NCBI RefSeq assembly: GCF_000418555.1
Contig: NZ_ATKM01000005.1
Span: forward strand, 496,001 to 560,000
DNA from: Pseudomonas sp. P818
Lineage (GTDB): Bacteria > Pseudomonadota > Gammaproteobacteria > Pseudomonadales > Pseudomonadaceae
DNA length: 64,000 nucleotides
Reading direction: 5' to 3'
Below the pieces are notes generated by a model. The model did no database searches, was not told the DNA's origin, and saw only the letters and a program-made list of their open reading frames with translations. Numbering within the stretch: position 1 is the first letter of the stretch; the number at the start of each line of letters is the position of its first letter. Below, one piece after another: positions 1-10,036 of the stretch. A program made the translations under genes and the position numbers.

Positions 1-459
1 TGGATCAAGGCCAGCGGCGTGCCGCTGGCGGTGGACACCAGCGGCGCAGCTCTGCAGGCGGCCCTGGGCGTCGCGCCCTGGCTGATCAAACCCAACGAGG
101 AAGAACTGGCCGAGGTCTGCGGCAGTGACCTGCCCACTGCCGTGCGGGCGCTGCGTGCGCAGGGCATCGAGCACGTGCTGCTGTCGCGCGGCGCGCAAGG
201 CGTCGACTGGCATGGCCCGGGGCTCGCCTTGCGCGCGGTGCCGCCGCGGGTCGAGGTGGCCAGCACGGTCGGTGCCGGCGACTCGCTGCTGGCTGCCAGC
301 CTGCATGGCCTGCTCGAAGGCTGGCCGGCCGAACGCACCTTGCGCCTGGCCACCGCGGTGGCCGCACAAGCGGTCACCCAGATCGGCTTCGGTATCCATG
401 ATCGCGAGCAACTGGCCCGTCTCGAGGCGGCCGTGCAACTGCACCCCATAGAAGAATAA
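1..459 (+). CDS. fruK: 1-phosphofructokinase, C-terminal part (cut by window start)
   Basis: The reading frame is open from base 1, so the N-terminus lies outside the window; 152 codons plus stop are visible. The fragment carries the PfkB/ribokinase-family signature VGAGDSLLAASLHG, whose GAGD Asp is the catalytic base, and a preceding strand reading PWLIKPNEEELAEVCG that is typical of this fold. The enzyme phosphorylates fructose 1-phosphate to fructose 1,6-bisphosphate in the cytosol. The PTS transporter gene fruA starts 12 bases downstream, which fixes the assignment as FruK within a fruBKA-type operon. The missing fruB would be expected upstream. Assignment is by motif and context. Confidence 0.93.
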   Translation, partial: WIKASGVPLAVDTSGAALQAALGVAPWLIKPNEEELAEVCGSDLPTAVRALRAQGIEHVLLSRGAQGVDWHGPGLALRAVPPRVEVASTVGAGDSLLAASLHGLLEGWPAERTLRLATAVAAQAVTQIGFGIHDREQLARLEAAVQLHPIEE

Positions 460-471
460 GAGGCACCTACC

Positions 472-2202
472 ATGAATCTGCTGATCGTCACCGCCTGCCC
501 CAATGGCCAGGTCACCAGCGTACTGTGTTCGCGCCTCCTGCAAGCGGCCGCCGAGCGCCTGGGCTGGCAAACCCGGGTCGAAGTCCATGACGCCCGCGCC
601 ATCGGTTCGCCGCTCAGCGAAGCCGAGATTGCCGCTGCCGACTGGGTGCTGGTGGTCAAGACCGGCGAGCTGCCGCTCGGCCGTTTTGCCGGCAAGCGGC
701 TGCTGCTGGCCACGCCGGCCGAGGCCCTGGCCGACCCGCAACGCTTTCTGCGTGAGGCCGCCGAGCGCGCTCAGCCCTATGCTGAAAACGCCTTGCCTGA
801 AACCGGTGGCCGCCGTCGGCTGGTCGCCATCACTGCCTGCCCGACCGGCGTGGCCCACACCTTCATGGCCGCCGAGGCGCTGCAGCAGGCGGCGCAGCGC
901 ATGGACATCGAACTGCAAGTGGAAACCCGTGGCTCGGTGGGCGCGCGCAACCTGCTCGACGAGGCCGCCATTGCTGCGGCCGATGCCGTGCTGCTGGCCG
1001 CCGACATCGAGGTGGACACCAGTCGCTTCGCCGGCAAGAAGGTATATCGCTGCGGCACCGGGGTGGCACTGAAACAACCACAGCAGACGCTGGAACGGGC
1101 CTTGAGCGAGGCGCGGCCGCTGGCCGAAGCGGCAGCCCCTGTCGAGGGCAAGACGGCGGCCAAGAGTGGTGAAAAGAGCGGTCCCTACAAGCACCTGCTG
1201 ACCGGCGTTTCCTACATGCTGCCGATGGTGGTGGCCGGCGGTCTGCTGATCGCCCTGTCGTTCGTCTTCGGCATCGAGGCATTCAAGGAAGAGGGCACCT
1301 TCGCCGCCGCATTGATGCAGATTGGCGGTGATGCCGCATTCAAGCTGATGGTGCCGGTGCTGGCCGGTTACATCGCCTACTCCATTGCCGACCGCCCCGG
1401 TCTGGCGCCGGGGATGATCGGCGGACTGCTGGCCAGCTCGCTGGGGGCGGGCTTTATCGGCGGTATCGTCGCCGGCTTCATCGCCGGCTACTCGGCCAAG
1501 GCGTTGGCGCAGTGGGTGCGCCTGCCGGCCAGTGTCGAGGCGCTCAAGCCGATCCTGATCATTCCACTGCTGGCCAGCCTGTTCACCGGGCTGGTGATGA
1601 TCTACGTGGTCGGTACTCCGGTGGCCGGCATGCTGCAGTCGCTGACCACCTTCCTCGACGGTATGGGCAGCACCAATGCCATCCTGCTTGGCGTGCTGCT
1701 CGGCGGCATGATGTGCGTCGATCTCGGCGGGCCGATCAACAAGGCGGCCTATGCCTTCTCGGTCGGCCTGCTGGCCTCGAGCAGCTATGCGCCGATGGCC
1801 GCGACCATGGCCGCCGGCATGGTGCCGCCCATCGGCATGGCCATCGCCACCGTACTGGCGCGGCGCAAGTTCGCCGACAGCGAGCGCCAGGCCGGCAAGG
1901 CCGCCGGGGTGCTGGGCTTGTGCTTCATCTCCGAGGGTGCGATCCCCTTTGCAGCCAAGGATCCGCTGCGGGTGATCCCGGCGAGCATCGCCGGCGGCGC
2001 CCTGACCGGTGCCCTGTCGATGTATTTCGGCTGCAAGCTGATGGCGCCGCACGGCGGGCTGTTCGTGCTGCTGATCCCCAATGCGATCAATCACGCGCTG
2101 CTGTATCTGCTGGCCATCGTCGCCGGCAGCCTGGTCACTGGCGTGCTCTATGCGCTGCTCAAGCAGGGCGAGGCTCAGCCGATGGCGGTCGAGGCAGGCT
2201 AG
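472..2202 (+). CDS. fruA: PTS fructose transporter, EIIB'BC component
   Basis: A 576-residue fructose-specific EIIBC protein that imports fructose across the inner membrane and phosphorylates it to fructose 1-phosphate. Residues 1-100 form a degenerate IIB' domain starting MNLLIVTACPNG. Residues 115-210 form the active IIB domain with VAITACPTGVAHTF, where C123 is the phospho-accepting cysteine. From about residue 235 to the end lies the multi-span IIC channel, opening with YKHLLTGVSYMLPMVVAGGLL. The ATG is preceded by AAGAGGCACC, an adequate ribosome binding site. It follows fruK by 12 bases in one operon. No clear terminator is seen after it. Length and domain order are normal for Pseudomonas FruA. 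Confidence 0.95.
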   Translation: MNLLIVTACPNGQVTSVLCSRLLQAAAERLGWQTRVEVHDARAIGSPLSEAEIAAADWVLVVKTGELPLGRFAGKRLLLATPAEALADPQRFLREAAERAQPYAENALPETGGRRRLVAITACPTGVAHTFMAAEALQQAAQRMDIELQVETRGSVGARNLLDEAAIAAADAVLLAADIEVDTSRFAGKKVYRCGTGVALKQPQQTLERALSEARPLAEAAAPVEGKTAAKSGEKSGPYKHLLTGVSYMLPMVVAGGLLIALSFVFGIEAFKEEGTFAAALMQIGGDAAFKLMVPVLAGYIAYSIADRPGLAPGMIGGLLASSLGAGFIGGIVAGFIAGYSAKALAQWVRLPASVEALKPILIIPLLASLFTGLVMIYVVGTPVAGMLQSLTTFLDGMGSTNAILLGVLLGGMMCVDLGGPINKAAYAFSVGLLASSSYAPMAATMAAGMVPPIGMAIATVLARRKFADSERQAGKAAGVLGLCFISEGAIPFAAKDPLRVIPASIAGGALTGALSMYFGCKLMAPHGGLFVLLIPNAINHALLYLLAIVAGSLVTGVLYALLKQGEAQPMAVEAG

Positions 2203-2349
2203 GCGCAGGTTTCTGCAGCTCGGTTACACTGGGTTGAACGGCGTCTGGCCAGTGGCAGTCCGTAGTGTGTTCCGTGCGACGATTCGCTGCGTCGGATCAC
2301 CGCAGGCTTACCGCCACAGTCGCCCTCATAAAGAAAGGACCCTTTGCAG

Positions 2350-4530
2350 ATGACCCAAGCTCTCGCGCATCGCTGGCGCTTCTTCCGTGCCGGCGGTTTC
2401 GATCAGGTACAGCTGGAAACCCCCGCCGACCTCGCCGCCCTGCGCGGCCTGGACCAGAAGCTCTGGGCCAGCCTGGCCTGCCCGGTGAACAACCTGGAGC
2501 TGGACCGGCGCATGCTGCAGTACATCGACCTGAATAACGACGGACGTATCCGTGCGCCGGAAATTCTCGATGTGGTGGACTGGACCCTGGCGCGTCTGCG
2601 TGACCCCGCCGTGCTGTTCGAGGACGGCCCGCTGCAGCTGGCCTCGCTCAACGATGATGCCGTGGGGGCGCGCCTGCGTCTGGCCGCGCAGCGCCTGCTC
2701 GGCGTGCTCGGGCGACCCGATGGCGACAGCCTGACGCCAGCCGATACCGCCGACCTGGCGAAGCTGTTCCCGCCACATCAGCCCAATGGCGACGGCCTGG
2801 TGCCGGCGACCCTGACCGACGACGCCACGCTCAAGGCAGCCATCGCCGACATCATCGCCGCCCTCGGCGTGCAAACCGACCGCAGCGGTGAACCGGCCAT
2901 CGGCGTCGAGCAGATCACTGCCTTCTTCGATCAGGCGCGTCAGCTGCATGCCTGGCATGCGCGCGCGGCCGAGCAGGGCTTGGATGTGTTCGGTGAAGGT
3001 ACCGTGGCGGCGGTCGAGGCGCTGAGCGCGGTACGTGGCAAGATCGATGACTATTTCACCCGCGTGGCCATGGCCGAGTTCGACCCGCGCGCGGCAGCGC
3101 TGATGAACGCGCAGGAAGAAGAGCTGGTGCGTCTGGCCTCGCTGTCGCTGGCCGATGCCGGCGAGGTGGCCGGCCTGCCGCTGGCGGTTGTGCAGCATGG
3201 CGACGAGCTGCCGCTGAGCAAGGGGCTCAACCCGGCCTGGCAGCGTGCCATCAACGAATTCCGCCAGCGTGTGGTGGTGCCGGTGTACGGCGAACAGGAC
3301 AGCCTGTCGCGCGAGCAGTGGCAGCATCTGGTCGCGCTGTGCAGCAACTACCTGGCCTGGCGCGCCGAGACGCCGAAAGTGGCGATTGCCGAGGTGCTGG
3401 AGCGCGGGCGCATCCTCGAACTGGTGGGGCAGGGCGCCGAGGCGCGCCTGCTGGCGCTGGTGGAGGAAGACAAGACCGTGGCCGAGGCCGCAGACGGCCT
3501 GGTCGAGCTGGACAAGCTGATCCGCCTGCGCCATGGCCTGGTCACGCTGCTGCGTAACTTCGTATCCTTCCAGACCTTCTATTCGCGCCATGAGAAAGCC
3601 GTTTTCCAGGCCGGCGTGCTGTATGTCGACGGCAAGAGCTGCGAGCTGGTGGTCGAGGTCGACAACGTCGAGGCGCATGCCAAGATCGCAGCGGCCAGCG
3701 ACTGCTTCCTGCTCTACTGCGCCTGCACGCGCCGCGGCCAGCCGGTGCGCGGCAAGGAGACGCTGAATATCGTGGTGGCAGTGACCGCCGGTAGCGAGGG
3801 CGACCTGCAGGCCGGTCGCCATGGTCTGTTCTACGACCGCGACGGCAACGACTGGGATGCCACCGTGGTCAAGGTGGTGCAGAACGCCATCAGCATCCGC
3901 GAGGCGTTCTGGTCGCCGTATCGACGCGTTTCCAAGCTGGTCTCCGACCAGGTGCAGAAGCTGGCGGCCAGCCGCGACGCCGACATGGTCAACAAGACTG
4001 TGGCCAAGGTCGGCGAAACCGGCGCCGCGCCGGTAGCGACGCCGGCACCTGCGTTCGACATCGCCAAGTTCGCCGGTATCTTCGCTGCCATCGGCCTCGC
4101 CGTCGGTGCCCTGGGCACGGCGCTGGCTGCGGTGGTCACCGGGATTCTATCGCTGGTCTGGTGGCAGATCCCGCTACTGTTTCTCTGCGTGCTGCTGGCC
4201 ATCTCCGGCCCGGCCATGCTGCTGGCCTGGTTCAAGCTGCGCCGGCGCAGCCTGGGGCCGATCCTCGACGGCAACGGCTGGGCGGTGAATGCCCAGGCGC
4301 GCATCAGCATTCCCTTCGGCACTGCGCTGACGCAGATGGCAGAACTGCCCAAGGGTAGCGACCGTGCGCTGCGCGATCCCTATGCCAACAAGCCGGTGCT
4401 GTGGCCCTGGATCATCGCCCTGCTGCTGGCGCTGGGGCTGGGCTACTACGCCTGGAGCAACGGCGCGTTCAGCCCGGAGCCGCAGGTGCCGGCTGAGGCA
4501 GTGGCGCCTGTACAGGACGCCGCCGGCTAG
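2350..4530 (+). CDS. Uncharacterised membrane protein with an EF-hand-like loop
   Basis: A 726-residue protein I do not recognise from any named family. ATG 2350 is preferred over TTG 2344 because GGA at 2337-2339 is 10 bases from the ATG but only 4 from the TTG. Residues 60-71 read DLNNDGRIRAPE, fitting the calcium-binding loop pattern (D60, N62, D64, G65, I67, E71). A long soluble region follows to about residue 575. Then come a hydrophobic stretch with two or three probable membrane segments (about 580-640) and a final membrane segment near the C-terminus (PWIIALLLALGLGYYAW). There is no N-terminal signal peptide, so the soluble part may be cytosolic. It stands alone between fruA and a REP pair. 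Function unknown. Confidence 0.75.
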   Translation: MTQALAHRWRFFRAGGFDQVQLETPADLAALRGLDQKLWASLACPVNNLELDRRMLQYIDLNNDGRIRAPEILDVVDWTLARLRDPAVLFEDGPLQLASLNDDAVGARLRLAAQRLLGVLGRPDGDSLTPADTADLAKLFPPHQPNGDGLVPATLTDDATLKAAIADIIAALGVQTDRSGEPAIGVEQITAFFDQARQLHAWHARAAEQGLDVFGEGTVAAVEALSAVRGKIDDYFTRVAMAEFDPRAAALMNAQEEELVRLASLSLADAGEVAGLPLAVVQHGDELPLSKGLNPAWQRAINEFRQRVVVPVYGEQDSLSREQWQHLVALCSNYLAWRAETPKVAIAEVLERGRILELVGQGAEARLLALVEEDKTVAEAADGLVELDKLIRLRHGLVTLLRNFVSFQTFYSRHEKAVFQAGVLYVDGKSCELVVEVDNVEAHAKIAAASDCFLLYCACTRRGQPVRGKETLNIVVAVTAGSEGDLQAGRHGLFYDRDGNDWDATVVKVVQNAISIREAFWSPYRRVSKLVSDQVQKLAASRDADMVNKTVAKVGETGAAPVATPAPAFDIAKFAGIFAAIGLAVGALGTALAAVVTGILSLVWWQIPLLFLCVLLAISGPAMLLAWFKLRRRSLGPILDGNGWAVNAQARISIPFGTALTQMAELPKGSDRALRDPYANKPVLWPWIIALLLALGLGYYAWSNGAFSPEPQVPAEAVAPVQDAAG

Positions 4531-4557
4531 AGGGTACTGCCTGGCGTCGGGCTCTTT

Positions 4558-4608
4558 GTAGGAGCGGCTTCAGCCGCGAAAGCTGTTCGCGGCTAAAGCC
4601 GCTCCTAC
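4558..4608. repeat. REP-type inverted repeat pair
   Basis: GTAGGAGCGGCTTCAGCCGC on the left is matched in inverted orientation by GCGGCTAAAGCCGCTCCTAC on the right, with a short loop between. This is the common Pseudomonas REP arrangement. It sits between two convergent genes and could act as a transcript end. A related pair with different outer bases occurs at 45991-46060. Confidence 0.85.
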
Positions 4609-4671
4609 GGGTTGGAATGCTCAGTCGGCCAGCCATTTGTGTATTGGCGGGTTTCATCCGCCCGTTCTCTC

Positions 4672-5379
4672 TCAGCCGGCCAACAGCTCCGCCACCCAGC
4701 GCGGCAGCTGTTCGGTAGCCGGGCCATAGCGTTTCTCGGCGAACAGCGAATGGCCCTGGCTCGGCTCCAGGTTGATCTCCAGCGTATGCGCGCCGGCCCG
4801 GCGCGCCTGTTCGACGAAACCCGCCGCCGGGTAGACGTGCCCGGAGGTGCCGATGCTGACGAACAGCTCGCACTGCTCCAGCGCGTCGTAGATGCGCTCC
4901 ATGTGATAGGGCATCTCGCCGAACCAGACGATATCCGGACGCAAGGTGCCGACCAGGCCGCAGCAGGCGCACGCCTGGCTGACCGGCATGTCCTCCAGTA
5001 GCGGGAAGCGCTGCTGGCTGTTGCTGCACAGCATCGACTGCAACTCGCCGTGCATGTGCAGCAGGTTCCTGGAGCCGGCGCGCTCGTGCAGGTTGTCGAC
5101 ATTCTGCGTGACCAGCAGGAAATCGCCCTGCCAGCTGGCCTCCAGCTCGGCCAGGGCCAGATGCCCGGCATTCGGTGCGATGGCCGGATCGCGCAGCTGG
5201 GCGCGGCGCATGTCGTAGAAGCGCTGCACCAGCGCCGGGTCGCGGGCGAAGCCTTCGGGTGTGGCCACCTCTTCGATGCGGTGGTCTTCCCAGAGGCCGT
5301 CGGAAGCGCGGAAGGTGCGGATGCCGCTCTCGGCGGAAATCCCCGCACCGGTGAGAATGACGATGTTCGGGTGGGACAT
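4672..5379 (-). CDS. cobB: NAD-dependent protein deacylase, Sir2 family (CobB-like)
   Basis: A 235-residue class III sirtuin, predicted to remove acyl groups from lysines using NAD. The start at 5379 gives MSHPNIVILTGAGIS directly after a GGAG site; a longer in-frame start at 5412 lacks support. Visible motifs are GAGIS at 11-15, the NAD-binding TQNVDNLHERAG at 91-102, the catalytic H110 in HMHGEL, and a cysteine cluster (C118, C137, C139, C140) that probably holds zinc. Y55 and R58 in FYDMRR match the YxxR motif that binds succinyl and malonyl groups in E. coli CobB and SIRT5, so desuccinylase activity is plausible. It is transcribed alone, convergent with the EF-hand-like gene. Confidence 0.9.
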   Translation of the reverse strand: MSHPNIVILTGAGISAESGIRTFRASDGLWEDHRIEEVATPEGFARDPALVQRFYDMRRAQLRDPAIAPNAGHLALAELEASWQGDFLLVTQNVDNLHERAGSRNLLHMHGELQSMLCSNSQQRFPLLEDMPVSQACACCGLVGTLRPDIVWFGEMPYHMERIYDALEQCELFVSIGTSGHVYPAAGFVEQARRAGAHTLEINLEPSQGHSLFAEKRYGPATEQLPRWVAELLAG

Positions 5380-5559
5380 TGGCGCTCCAGGACAGGTCGG
5401 TTCAGACGCCACTTTATGCCAACACTGGCGATGTTGCAGAGGGCGCCGCCGTGCTATCCGCCACTCACCTCACCGCAGAATCGCTGAACTCTCTCCTGCA
5501 CTTCGCATCCACAGATCACGGCCCCGATCTCTGAGGGGCAGTGGTTCGGGGAGCAAGCA

Positions 5560-7977
5560 ATGACTGAATACAACAAGGCGCAGCCCCTGCGCGTCATCCT
5601 GACGGCCTGGCTGGTCGCTGTTCTGGGTGTACTGCTGGTGCTCGGTGGCGCTTATCTGGCCTGGCTGGGCGGGTCCTGGTACTACCTGTTGGCGGGCCTC
5701 GGCCTGTTGCTGGTGGGCGTGCTGATTCATCGACGCCAGCGTGCTGCCCTTTGGCTGTACGCTCTGGTGCTGCTGGCGAGTCTGGCCTGGACGGTGTACG
5801 AGGTGCGCTTCGACTGGTGGCAGATGGCGCCGCGCATCGATCTGTGGTGCGTGCTCGGCCTGTGGCTGCTGCTGCCGTGGATCAACCGGCATATCGCCCC
5901 TGGGCAGCCCTGGCGTGACGGCGCCAGCGTGGTGCTGGGCATCGGCTTGCTGTTGGGCGCGGGCATGGCGGGCTATTCGCTGACCCAGGATTACCATCGC
6001 CTGCCCGGCCGTTTCGACGAGCCGCGCATGTCCGCTGCCGGTGTGGCGCCTAGCAGTCGTTCAGTCAGCGAGTGGACCGCTTACGGCGGCTCGTCGCGAG
6101 GCGAACGCTACGCCAGCGCCGAGCAGATCACCTCGGCCAACGTCGGGCGGCTGAAGAAGGCCTGGGAGTTTCACACCGGCGACCTGCCCGGCGAGGGCGA
6201 CCCCGGCGAGATCACCAATCAGGTGACGCCGCTGAAGATCGGCGACAACCTGTTTATCTGCACTCCGCACAGCATCGCCATCGCCGTGGATGCCGACACC
6301 GGCGAGGAGCGCTGGCGCTTCGACCCGGCGATCAACCGCAAGGCCGAGTACTACCAGCACATGACCTGCCGCGGTCTGGCCTATCACGATGCGGCCGCCT
6401 ATGCCGGCCCGCTGATCGCAGGGCGAGATGGTGCGGCCGCCGAGCTTTCGCCGCAGGCGTCGCCGCGTTGCACTCAACGCCTGTTCCTGCCCACCAACGA
6501 CTCCACGCTGTACGCGCTCGATCTGCATGACGGCAAACCTTGCGAGGATTTCGGCGAGGGCGGCATGGTCGATCTCAAGGTTGGCCTGGGCGATGACGCG
6601 CTGGGCGTCTACCTGCCCACCTCGCCGCCGGTGGTTACCGAGAAGCTGGTCATCGTCGGCGGCTCGGTGACCGACAACGGCTCGGTGGATTCGCCTGGAG
6701 GTGTCATCCGCGCCTACGACGTACGCAGCGGCGAGCTGGTGTGGAACTTCGATCCTGGCCGCCCCGATGCCACGGAGCCGCTGCCGGCCGGCGAAACCTA
6801 CGTGCGCAGCACGCCCAACTCCTGGACCATCGCCACGGCGGACGAGGCACTGGGCCTGGCGTACATCCCCATGGGCAACCAGACGCCCGACCAGTGGGGC
6901 GTGCAGCGCAGCCCCGAAGCCGAGCGCTTCACCGCGGCGTTGGTGGCGCTTGACCTGGAAACCGGACGGGTGCGTTGGGAGTTTCGCACCGTGCACCATG
7001 ACCTGTGGGATCGCGACCTGCCATCCCAGCCTACTCTGGTGGATATCGAGGGCCCCGGCGGGCCGGTGCCGGCGATCATCCAGGCAACCAAGCGCGGCGA
7101 CCTCTACGTGCTCGACCGGCGCAGTGGCGAGCCCATCGTGCCAGTCAGCGAGCATCCGGTACCGCAGGGCACGGTGGAGGGCGACTTCACCGCACCGACC
7201 CAGCCGGCCTCCGCGCTCAGTTATGCCCCCGAGGAGCCGCTGCACGAGCGCGACATGTGGGGCGGTACGCCGTTCGACCAGCTGATCTGCCGCATCCAGT
7301 TCCACCGCCTGCGTTACGAGGGCGACTTCACCCCGCCGTCGGAGCAGGGTTCGCTGATCTATCCGGGCAACGTCGGGGTGTTCAACTGGCCCTCGGTGGC
7401 GGTCGATCCGCAGCGGCAGATCCTCTTCGGCGCGCCGAACTATCTGGCCTTCGTCTCGCGCCTGGTCAAGCGCGAGGGTGGCGAACAGGCCGGTACCGGT
7501 GGTAGCGAGCGCGGCCTGCAACCCAACCTCGGTGCGCCCTACATGGTCAGCCTGGAGCCTTTCCTGTCACCGCTGGGGTTGCCTTGCCAGGCACCGCCAT
7601 GGGGCTATGTCACCGCGGTGGACCTACGCAGCATGGACAAGGTCTGGCAGCGCAAGAACGGCACCAGCCGCGACAGTGCGCCGCTGGGTATTCCCCTGAC
7701 CGTCGGTGTGCCGAACCTCGGTGGCCCGTTGATCACCGCCAGTGGCCTGGGCTTTCTCAGCGGCACGCTGGACTACTACCTGCGCGCCTACGACATGCGC
7801 ACCGGCGAGGAACTGTGGAAGGACAGGTTGCCGGCAGGCGGCCAGGCCACGCCGATCAGCTACGTCTCGGAAAAGACCGGCAAGCAGTACGTGGTGGTGA
7901 TGGCCGGCGGGCACGGCTCGTTCGGCACGCGCCTGGGAGATTCGCTGGTGGCCTGGACGCTGGAGGAGGAAGAGTAA
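5560..7977 (+). CDS. gcd: Membrane-bound PQQ-dependent glucose dehydrogenase
   Basis: An 805-residue quinoprotein of the glucose/quinate/shikimate dehydrogenase family, close to the usual length of about 800. The first 150 residues hold five hydrophobic membrane segments. The rest is the periplasmic eight-bladed PQQ domain, opening with WTAYGGSSRGERYA and NVGRLKKAWEFHTGD. It oxidises glucose to gluconolactone in the periplasm and passes electrons to ubiquinone. ATG 5560 follows the sequence GGGGAGCAAGCA. The gene is monocistronic; its downstream hairpin is discussed with the MITE-like element. Quinate or shikimate specificity cannot be excluded from sequence alone, but Gcd is the most likely identity in Pseudomonas. 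Confidence 0.92.
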   Translation: MTEYNKAQPLRVILTAWLVAVLGVLLVLGGAYLAWLGGSWYYLLAGLGLLLVGVLIHRRQRAALWLYALVLLASLAWTVYEVRFDWWQMAPRIDLWCVLGLWLLLPWINRHIAPGQPWRDGASVVLGIGLLLGAGMAGYSLTQDYHRLPGRFDEPRMSAAGVAPSSRSVSEWTAYGGSSRGERYASAEQITSANVGRLKKAWEFHTGDLPGEGDPGEITNQVTPLKIGDNLFICTPHSIAIAVDADTGEERWRFDPAINRKAEYYQHMTCRGLAYHDAAAYAGPLIAGRDGAAAELSPQASPRCTQRLFLPTNDSTLYALDLHDGKPCEDFGEGGMVDLKVGLGDDALGVYLPTSPPVVTEKLVIVGGSVTDNGSVDSPGGVIRAYDVRSGELVWNFDPGRPDATEPLPAGETYVRSTPNSWTIATADEALGLAYIPMGNQTPDQWGVQRSPEAERFTAALVALDLETGRVRWEFRTVHHDLWDRDLPSQPTLVDIEGPGGPVPAIIQATKRGDLYVLDRRSGEPIVPVSEHPVPQGTVEGDFTAPTQPASALSYAPEEPLHERDMWGGTPFDQLICRIQFHRLRYEGDFTPPSEQGSLIYPGNVGVFNWPSVAVDPQRQILFGAPNYLAFVSRLVKREGGEQAGTGGSERGLQPNLGAPYMVSLEPFLSPLGLPCQAPPWGYVTAVDLRSMDKVWQRKNGTSRDSAPLGIPLTVGVPNLGGPLITASGLGFLSGTLDYYLRAYDMRTGEELWKDRLPAGGQATPISYVSEKTGKQYVVVMAGGHGSFGTRLGDSLVAWTLEEEE

Positions 7978-8000
7978 ACGGAACGAGGCCCGCAGAGCGG

Positions 8001-8179
8001 CAATGCTGTTCACTTAAGAAACGGTCGAGCGCGATTAGTCCCCTCGCCCCTCCGGGGAGAGGGTTAGGGCGGGCCGCGTTCGGCGAGGGGGGGAACTGGC
8101 AGTTTCGCGGCCCCCCCCCCCACCCCCCCCCCCATAAAGGGGAGGGGGGAGCCAATGCCTACGACCTTAAGTGAACAGC
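8001..8179. mobile_element. MITE-like element with terminal inverted repeats and flanking direct repeats
   Basis: A 14-base sequence GCTGTTCACTTAAG (8005-8018) is repeated exactly in inverse as CTTAAGTGAACAGC (8166-8179). The enclosed segment is flanked by a 15-base direct repeat AGGCCCGCAGAGCGG (7986-8000 and 8180-8194). The right copy is part of an intact hairpin, so the element seems to have inserted into the gcd/prfC terminator and duplicated it. The interior holds G/C-rich imperfect inverted repeats and two runs of 11 C (8111-8121 and 8123-8133). It has no coding capacity. Whether it is mobilised by a transposase is inference. Confidence 0.6.
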
Positions 8180-8180
8180 A

Positions 8181-8197
8181 GGCCCGCAGAGCGGGCC
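8181..8197. terminator. Bidirectional hairpin between gcd and prfC
   Basis: GGCCCGC-AGA-GCGGGCC forms a perfect 7-base-pair stem. It lies just past the prfC stop codon and downstream of gcd, where convergent transcription needs an end. On the + strand it is followed by TTGTT. A broken copy of its left side at 7986-8000 flanks the MITE-like element. Confidence 0.65.
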
Positions 8198-8207
8198 TTG
8201 TTCGATG

Positions 8208-9791
<1,584 letters not shown>

Positions 9792-9944
9792 GAATATGTG
9801 CCTGGATTGAATCGTTGAAGGCACCTTGGTGCCTGAAAAACTGCCGATTATACCGATAACTGCCTACTCTGGCTGAGGGACACTGGTAGGCCTCGGAGCT
9901 GCCGTGGGAGAGACCTCGGGCTGGTCGGCAGGTGATGCGATGAT

Positions 9945-9963
9945 GCGTAAATATCGCGTAAAT
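9945..9963 (+). promoter_or_regulatory. Direct repeat, candidate OmpR-family response regulator site
   Basis: GCGTAAAT occurs twice (9945-9952 and 9956-9963) with an 11-base period, the spacing at which OmpR/PhoB-family regulators usually bind tandem half-sites on one DNA face. It lies upstream of the PepSY reductase gene, and an OmpR-family regulator is encoded two genes down. That this regulator binds here is inference. Confidence 0.4.
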
Positions 9964-9972
9964 GAATGGTTA

Positions 9973-9987
9973 TGAAAATTATTCCCA
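9973..9987 (+). promoter_or_regulatory. Candidate Fur box upstream of PepSY reductase
   Basis: TGAAAAT-T-ATTCCCA matches 11 of 14 positions of the 7-1-7 Fur consensus TGATAAT-N-ATTATCA. It lies 50 bases before the chosen start of an iron-linked reductase gene. Match is by eye only. Confidence 0.45.
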
Positions 9988-10036
9988 TATAGAGTAGCCG
10001 CCCGTCGTAGTGGGTCAGGGTAAGGGTGGCTCCGTC

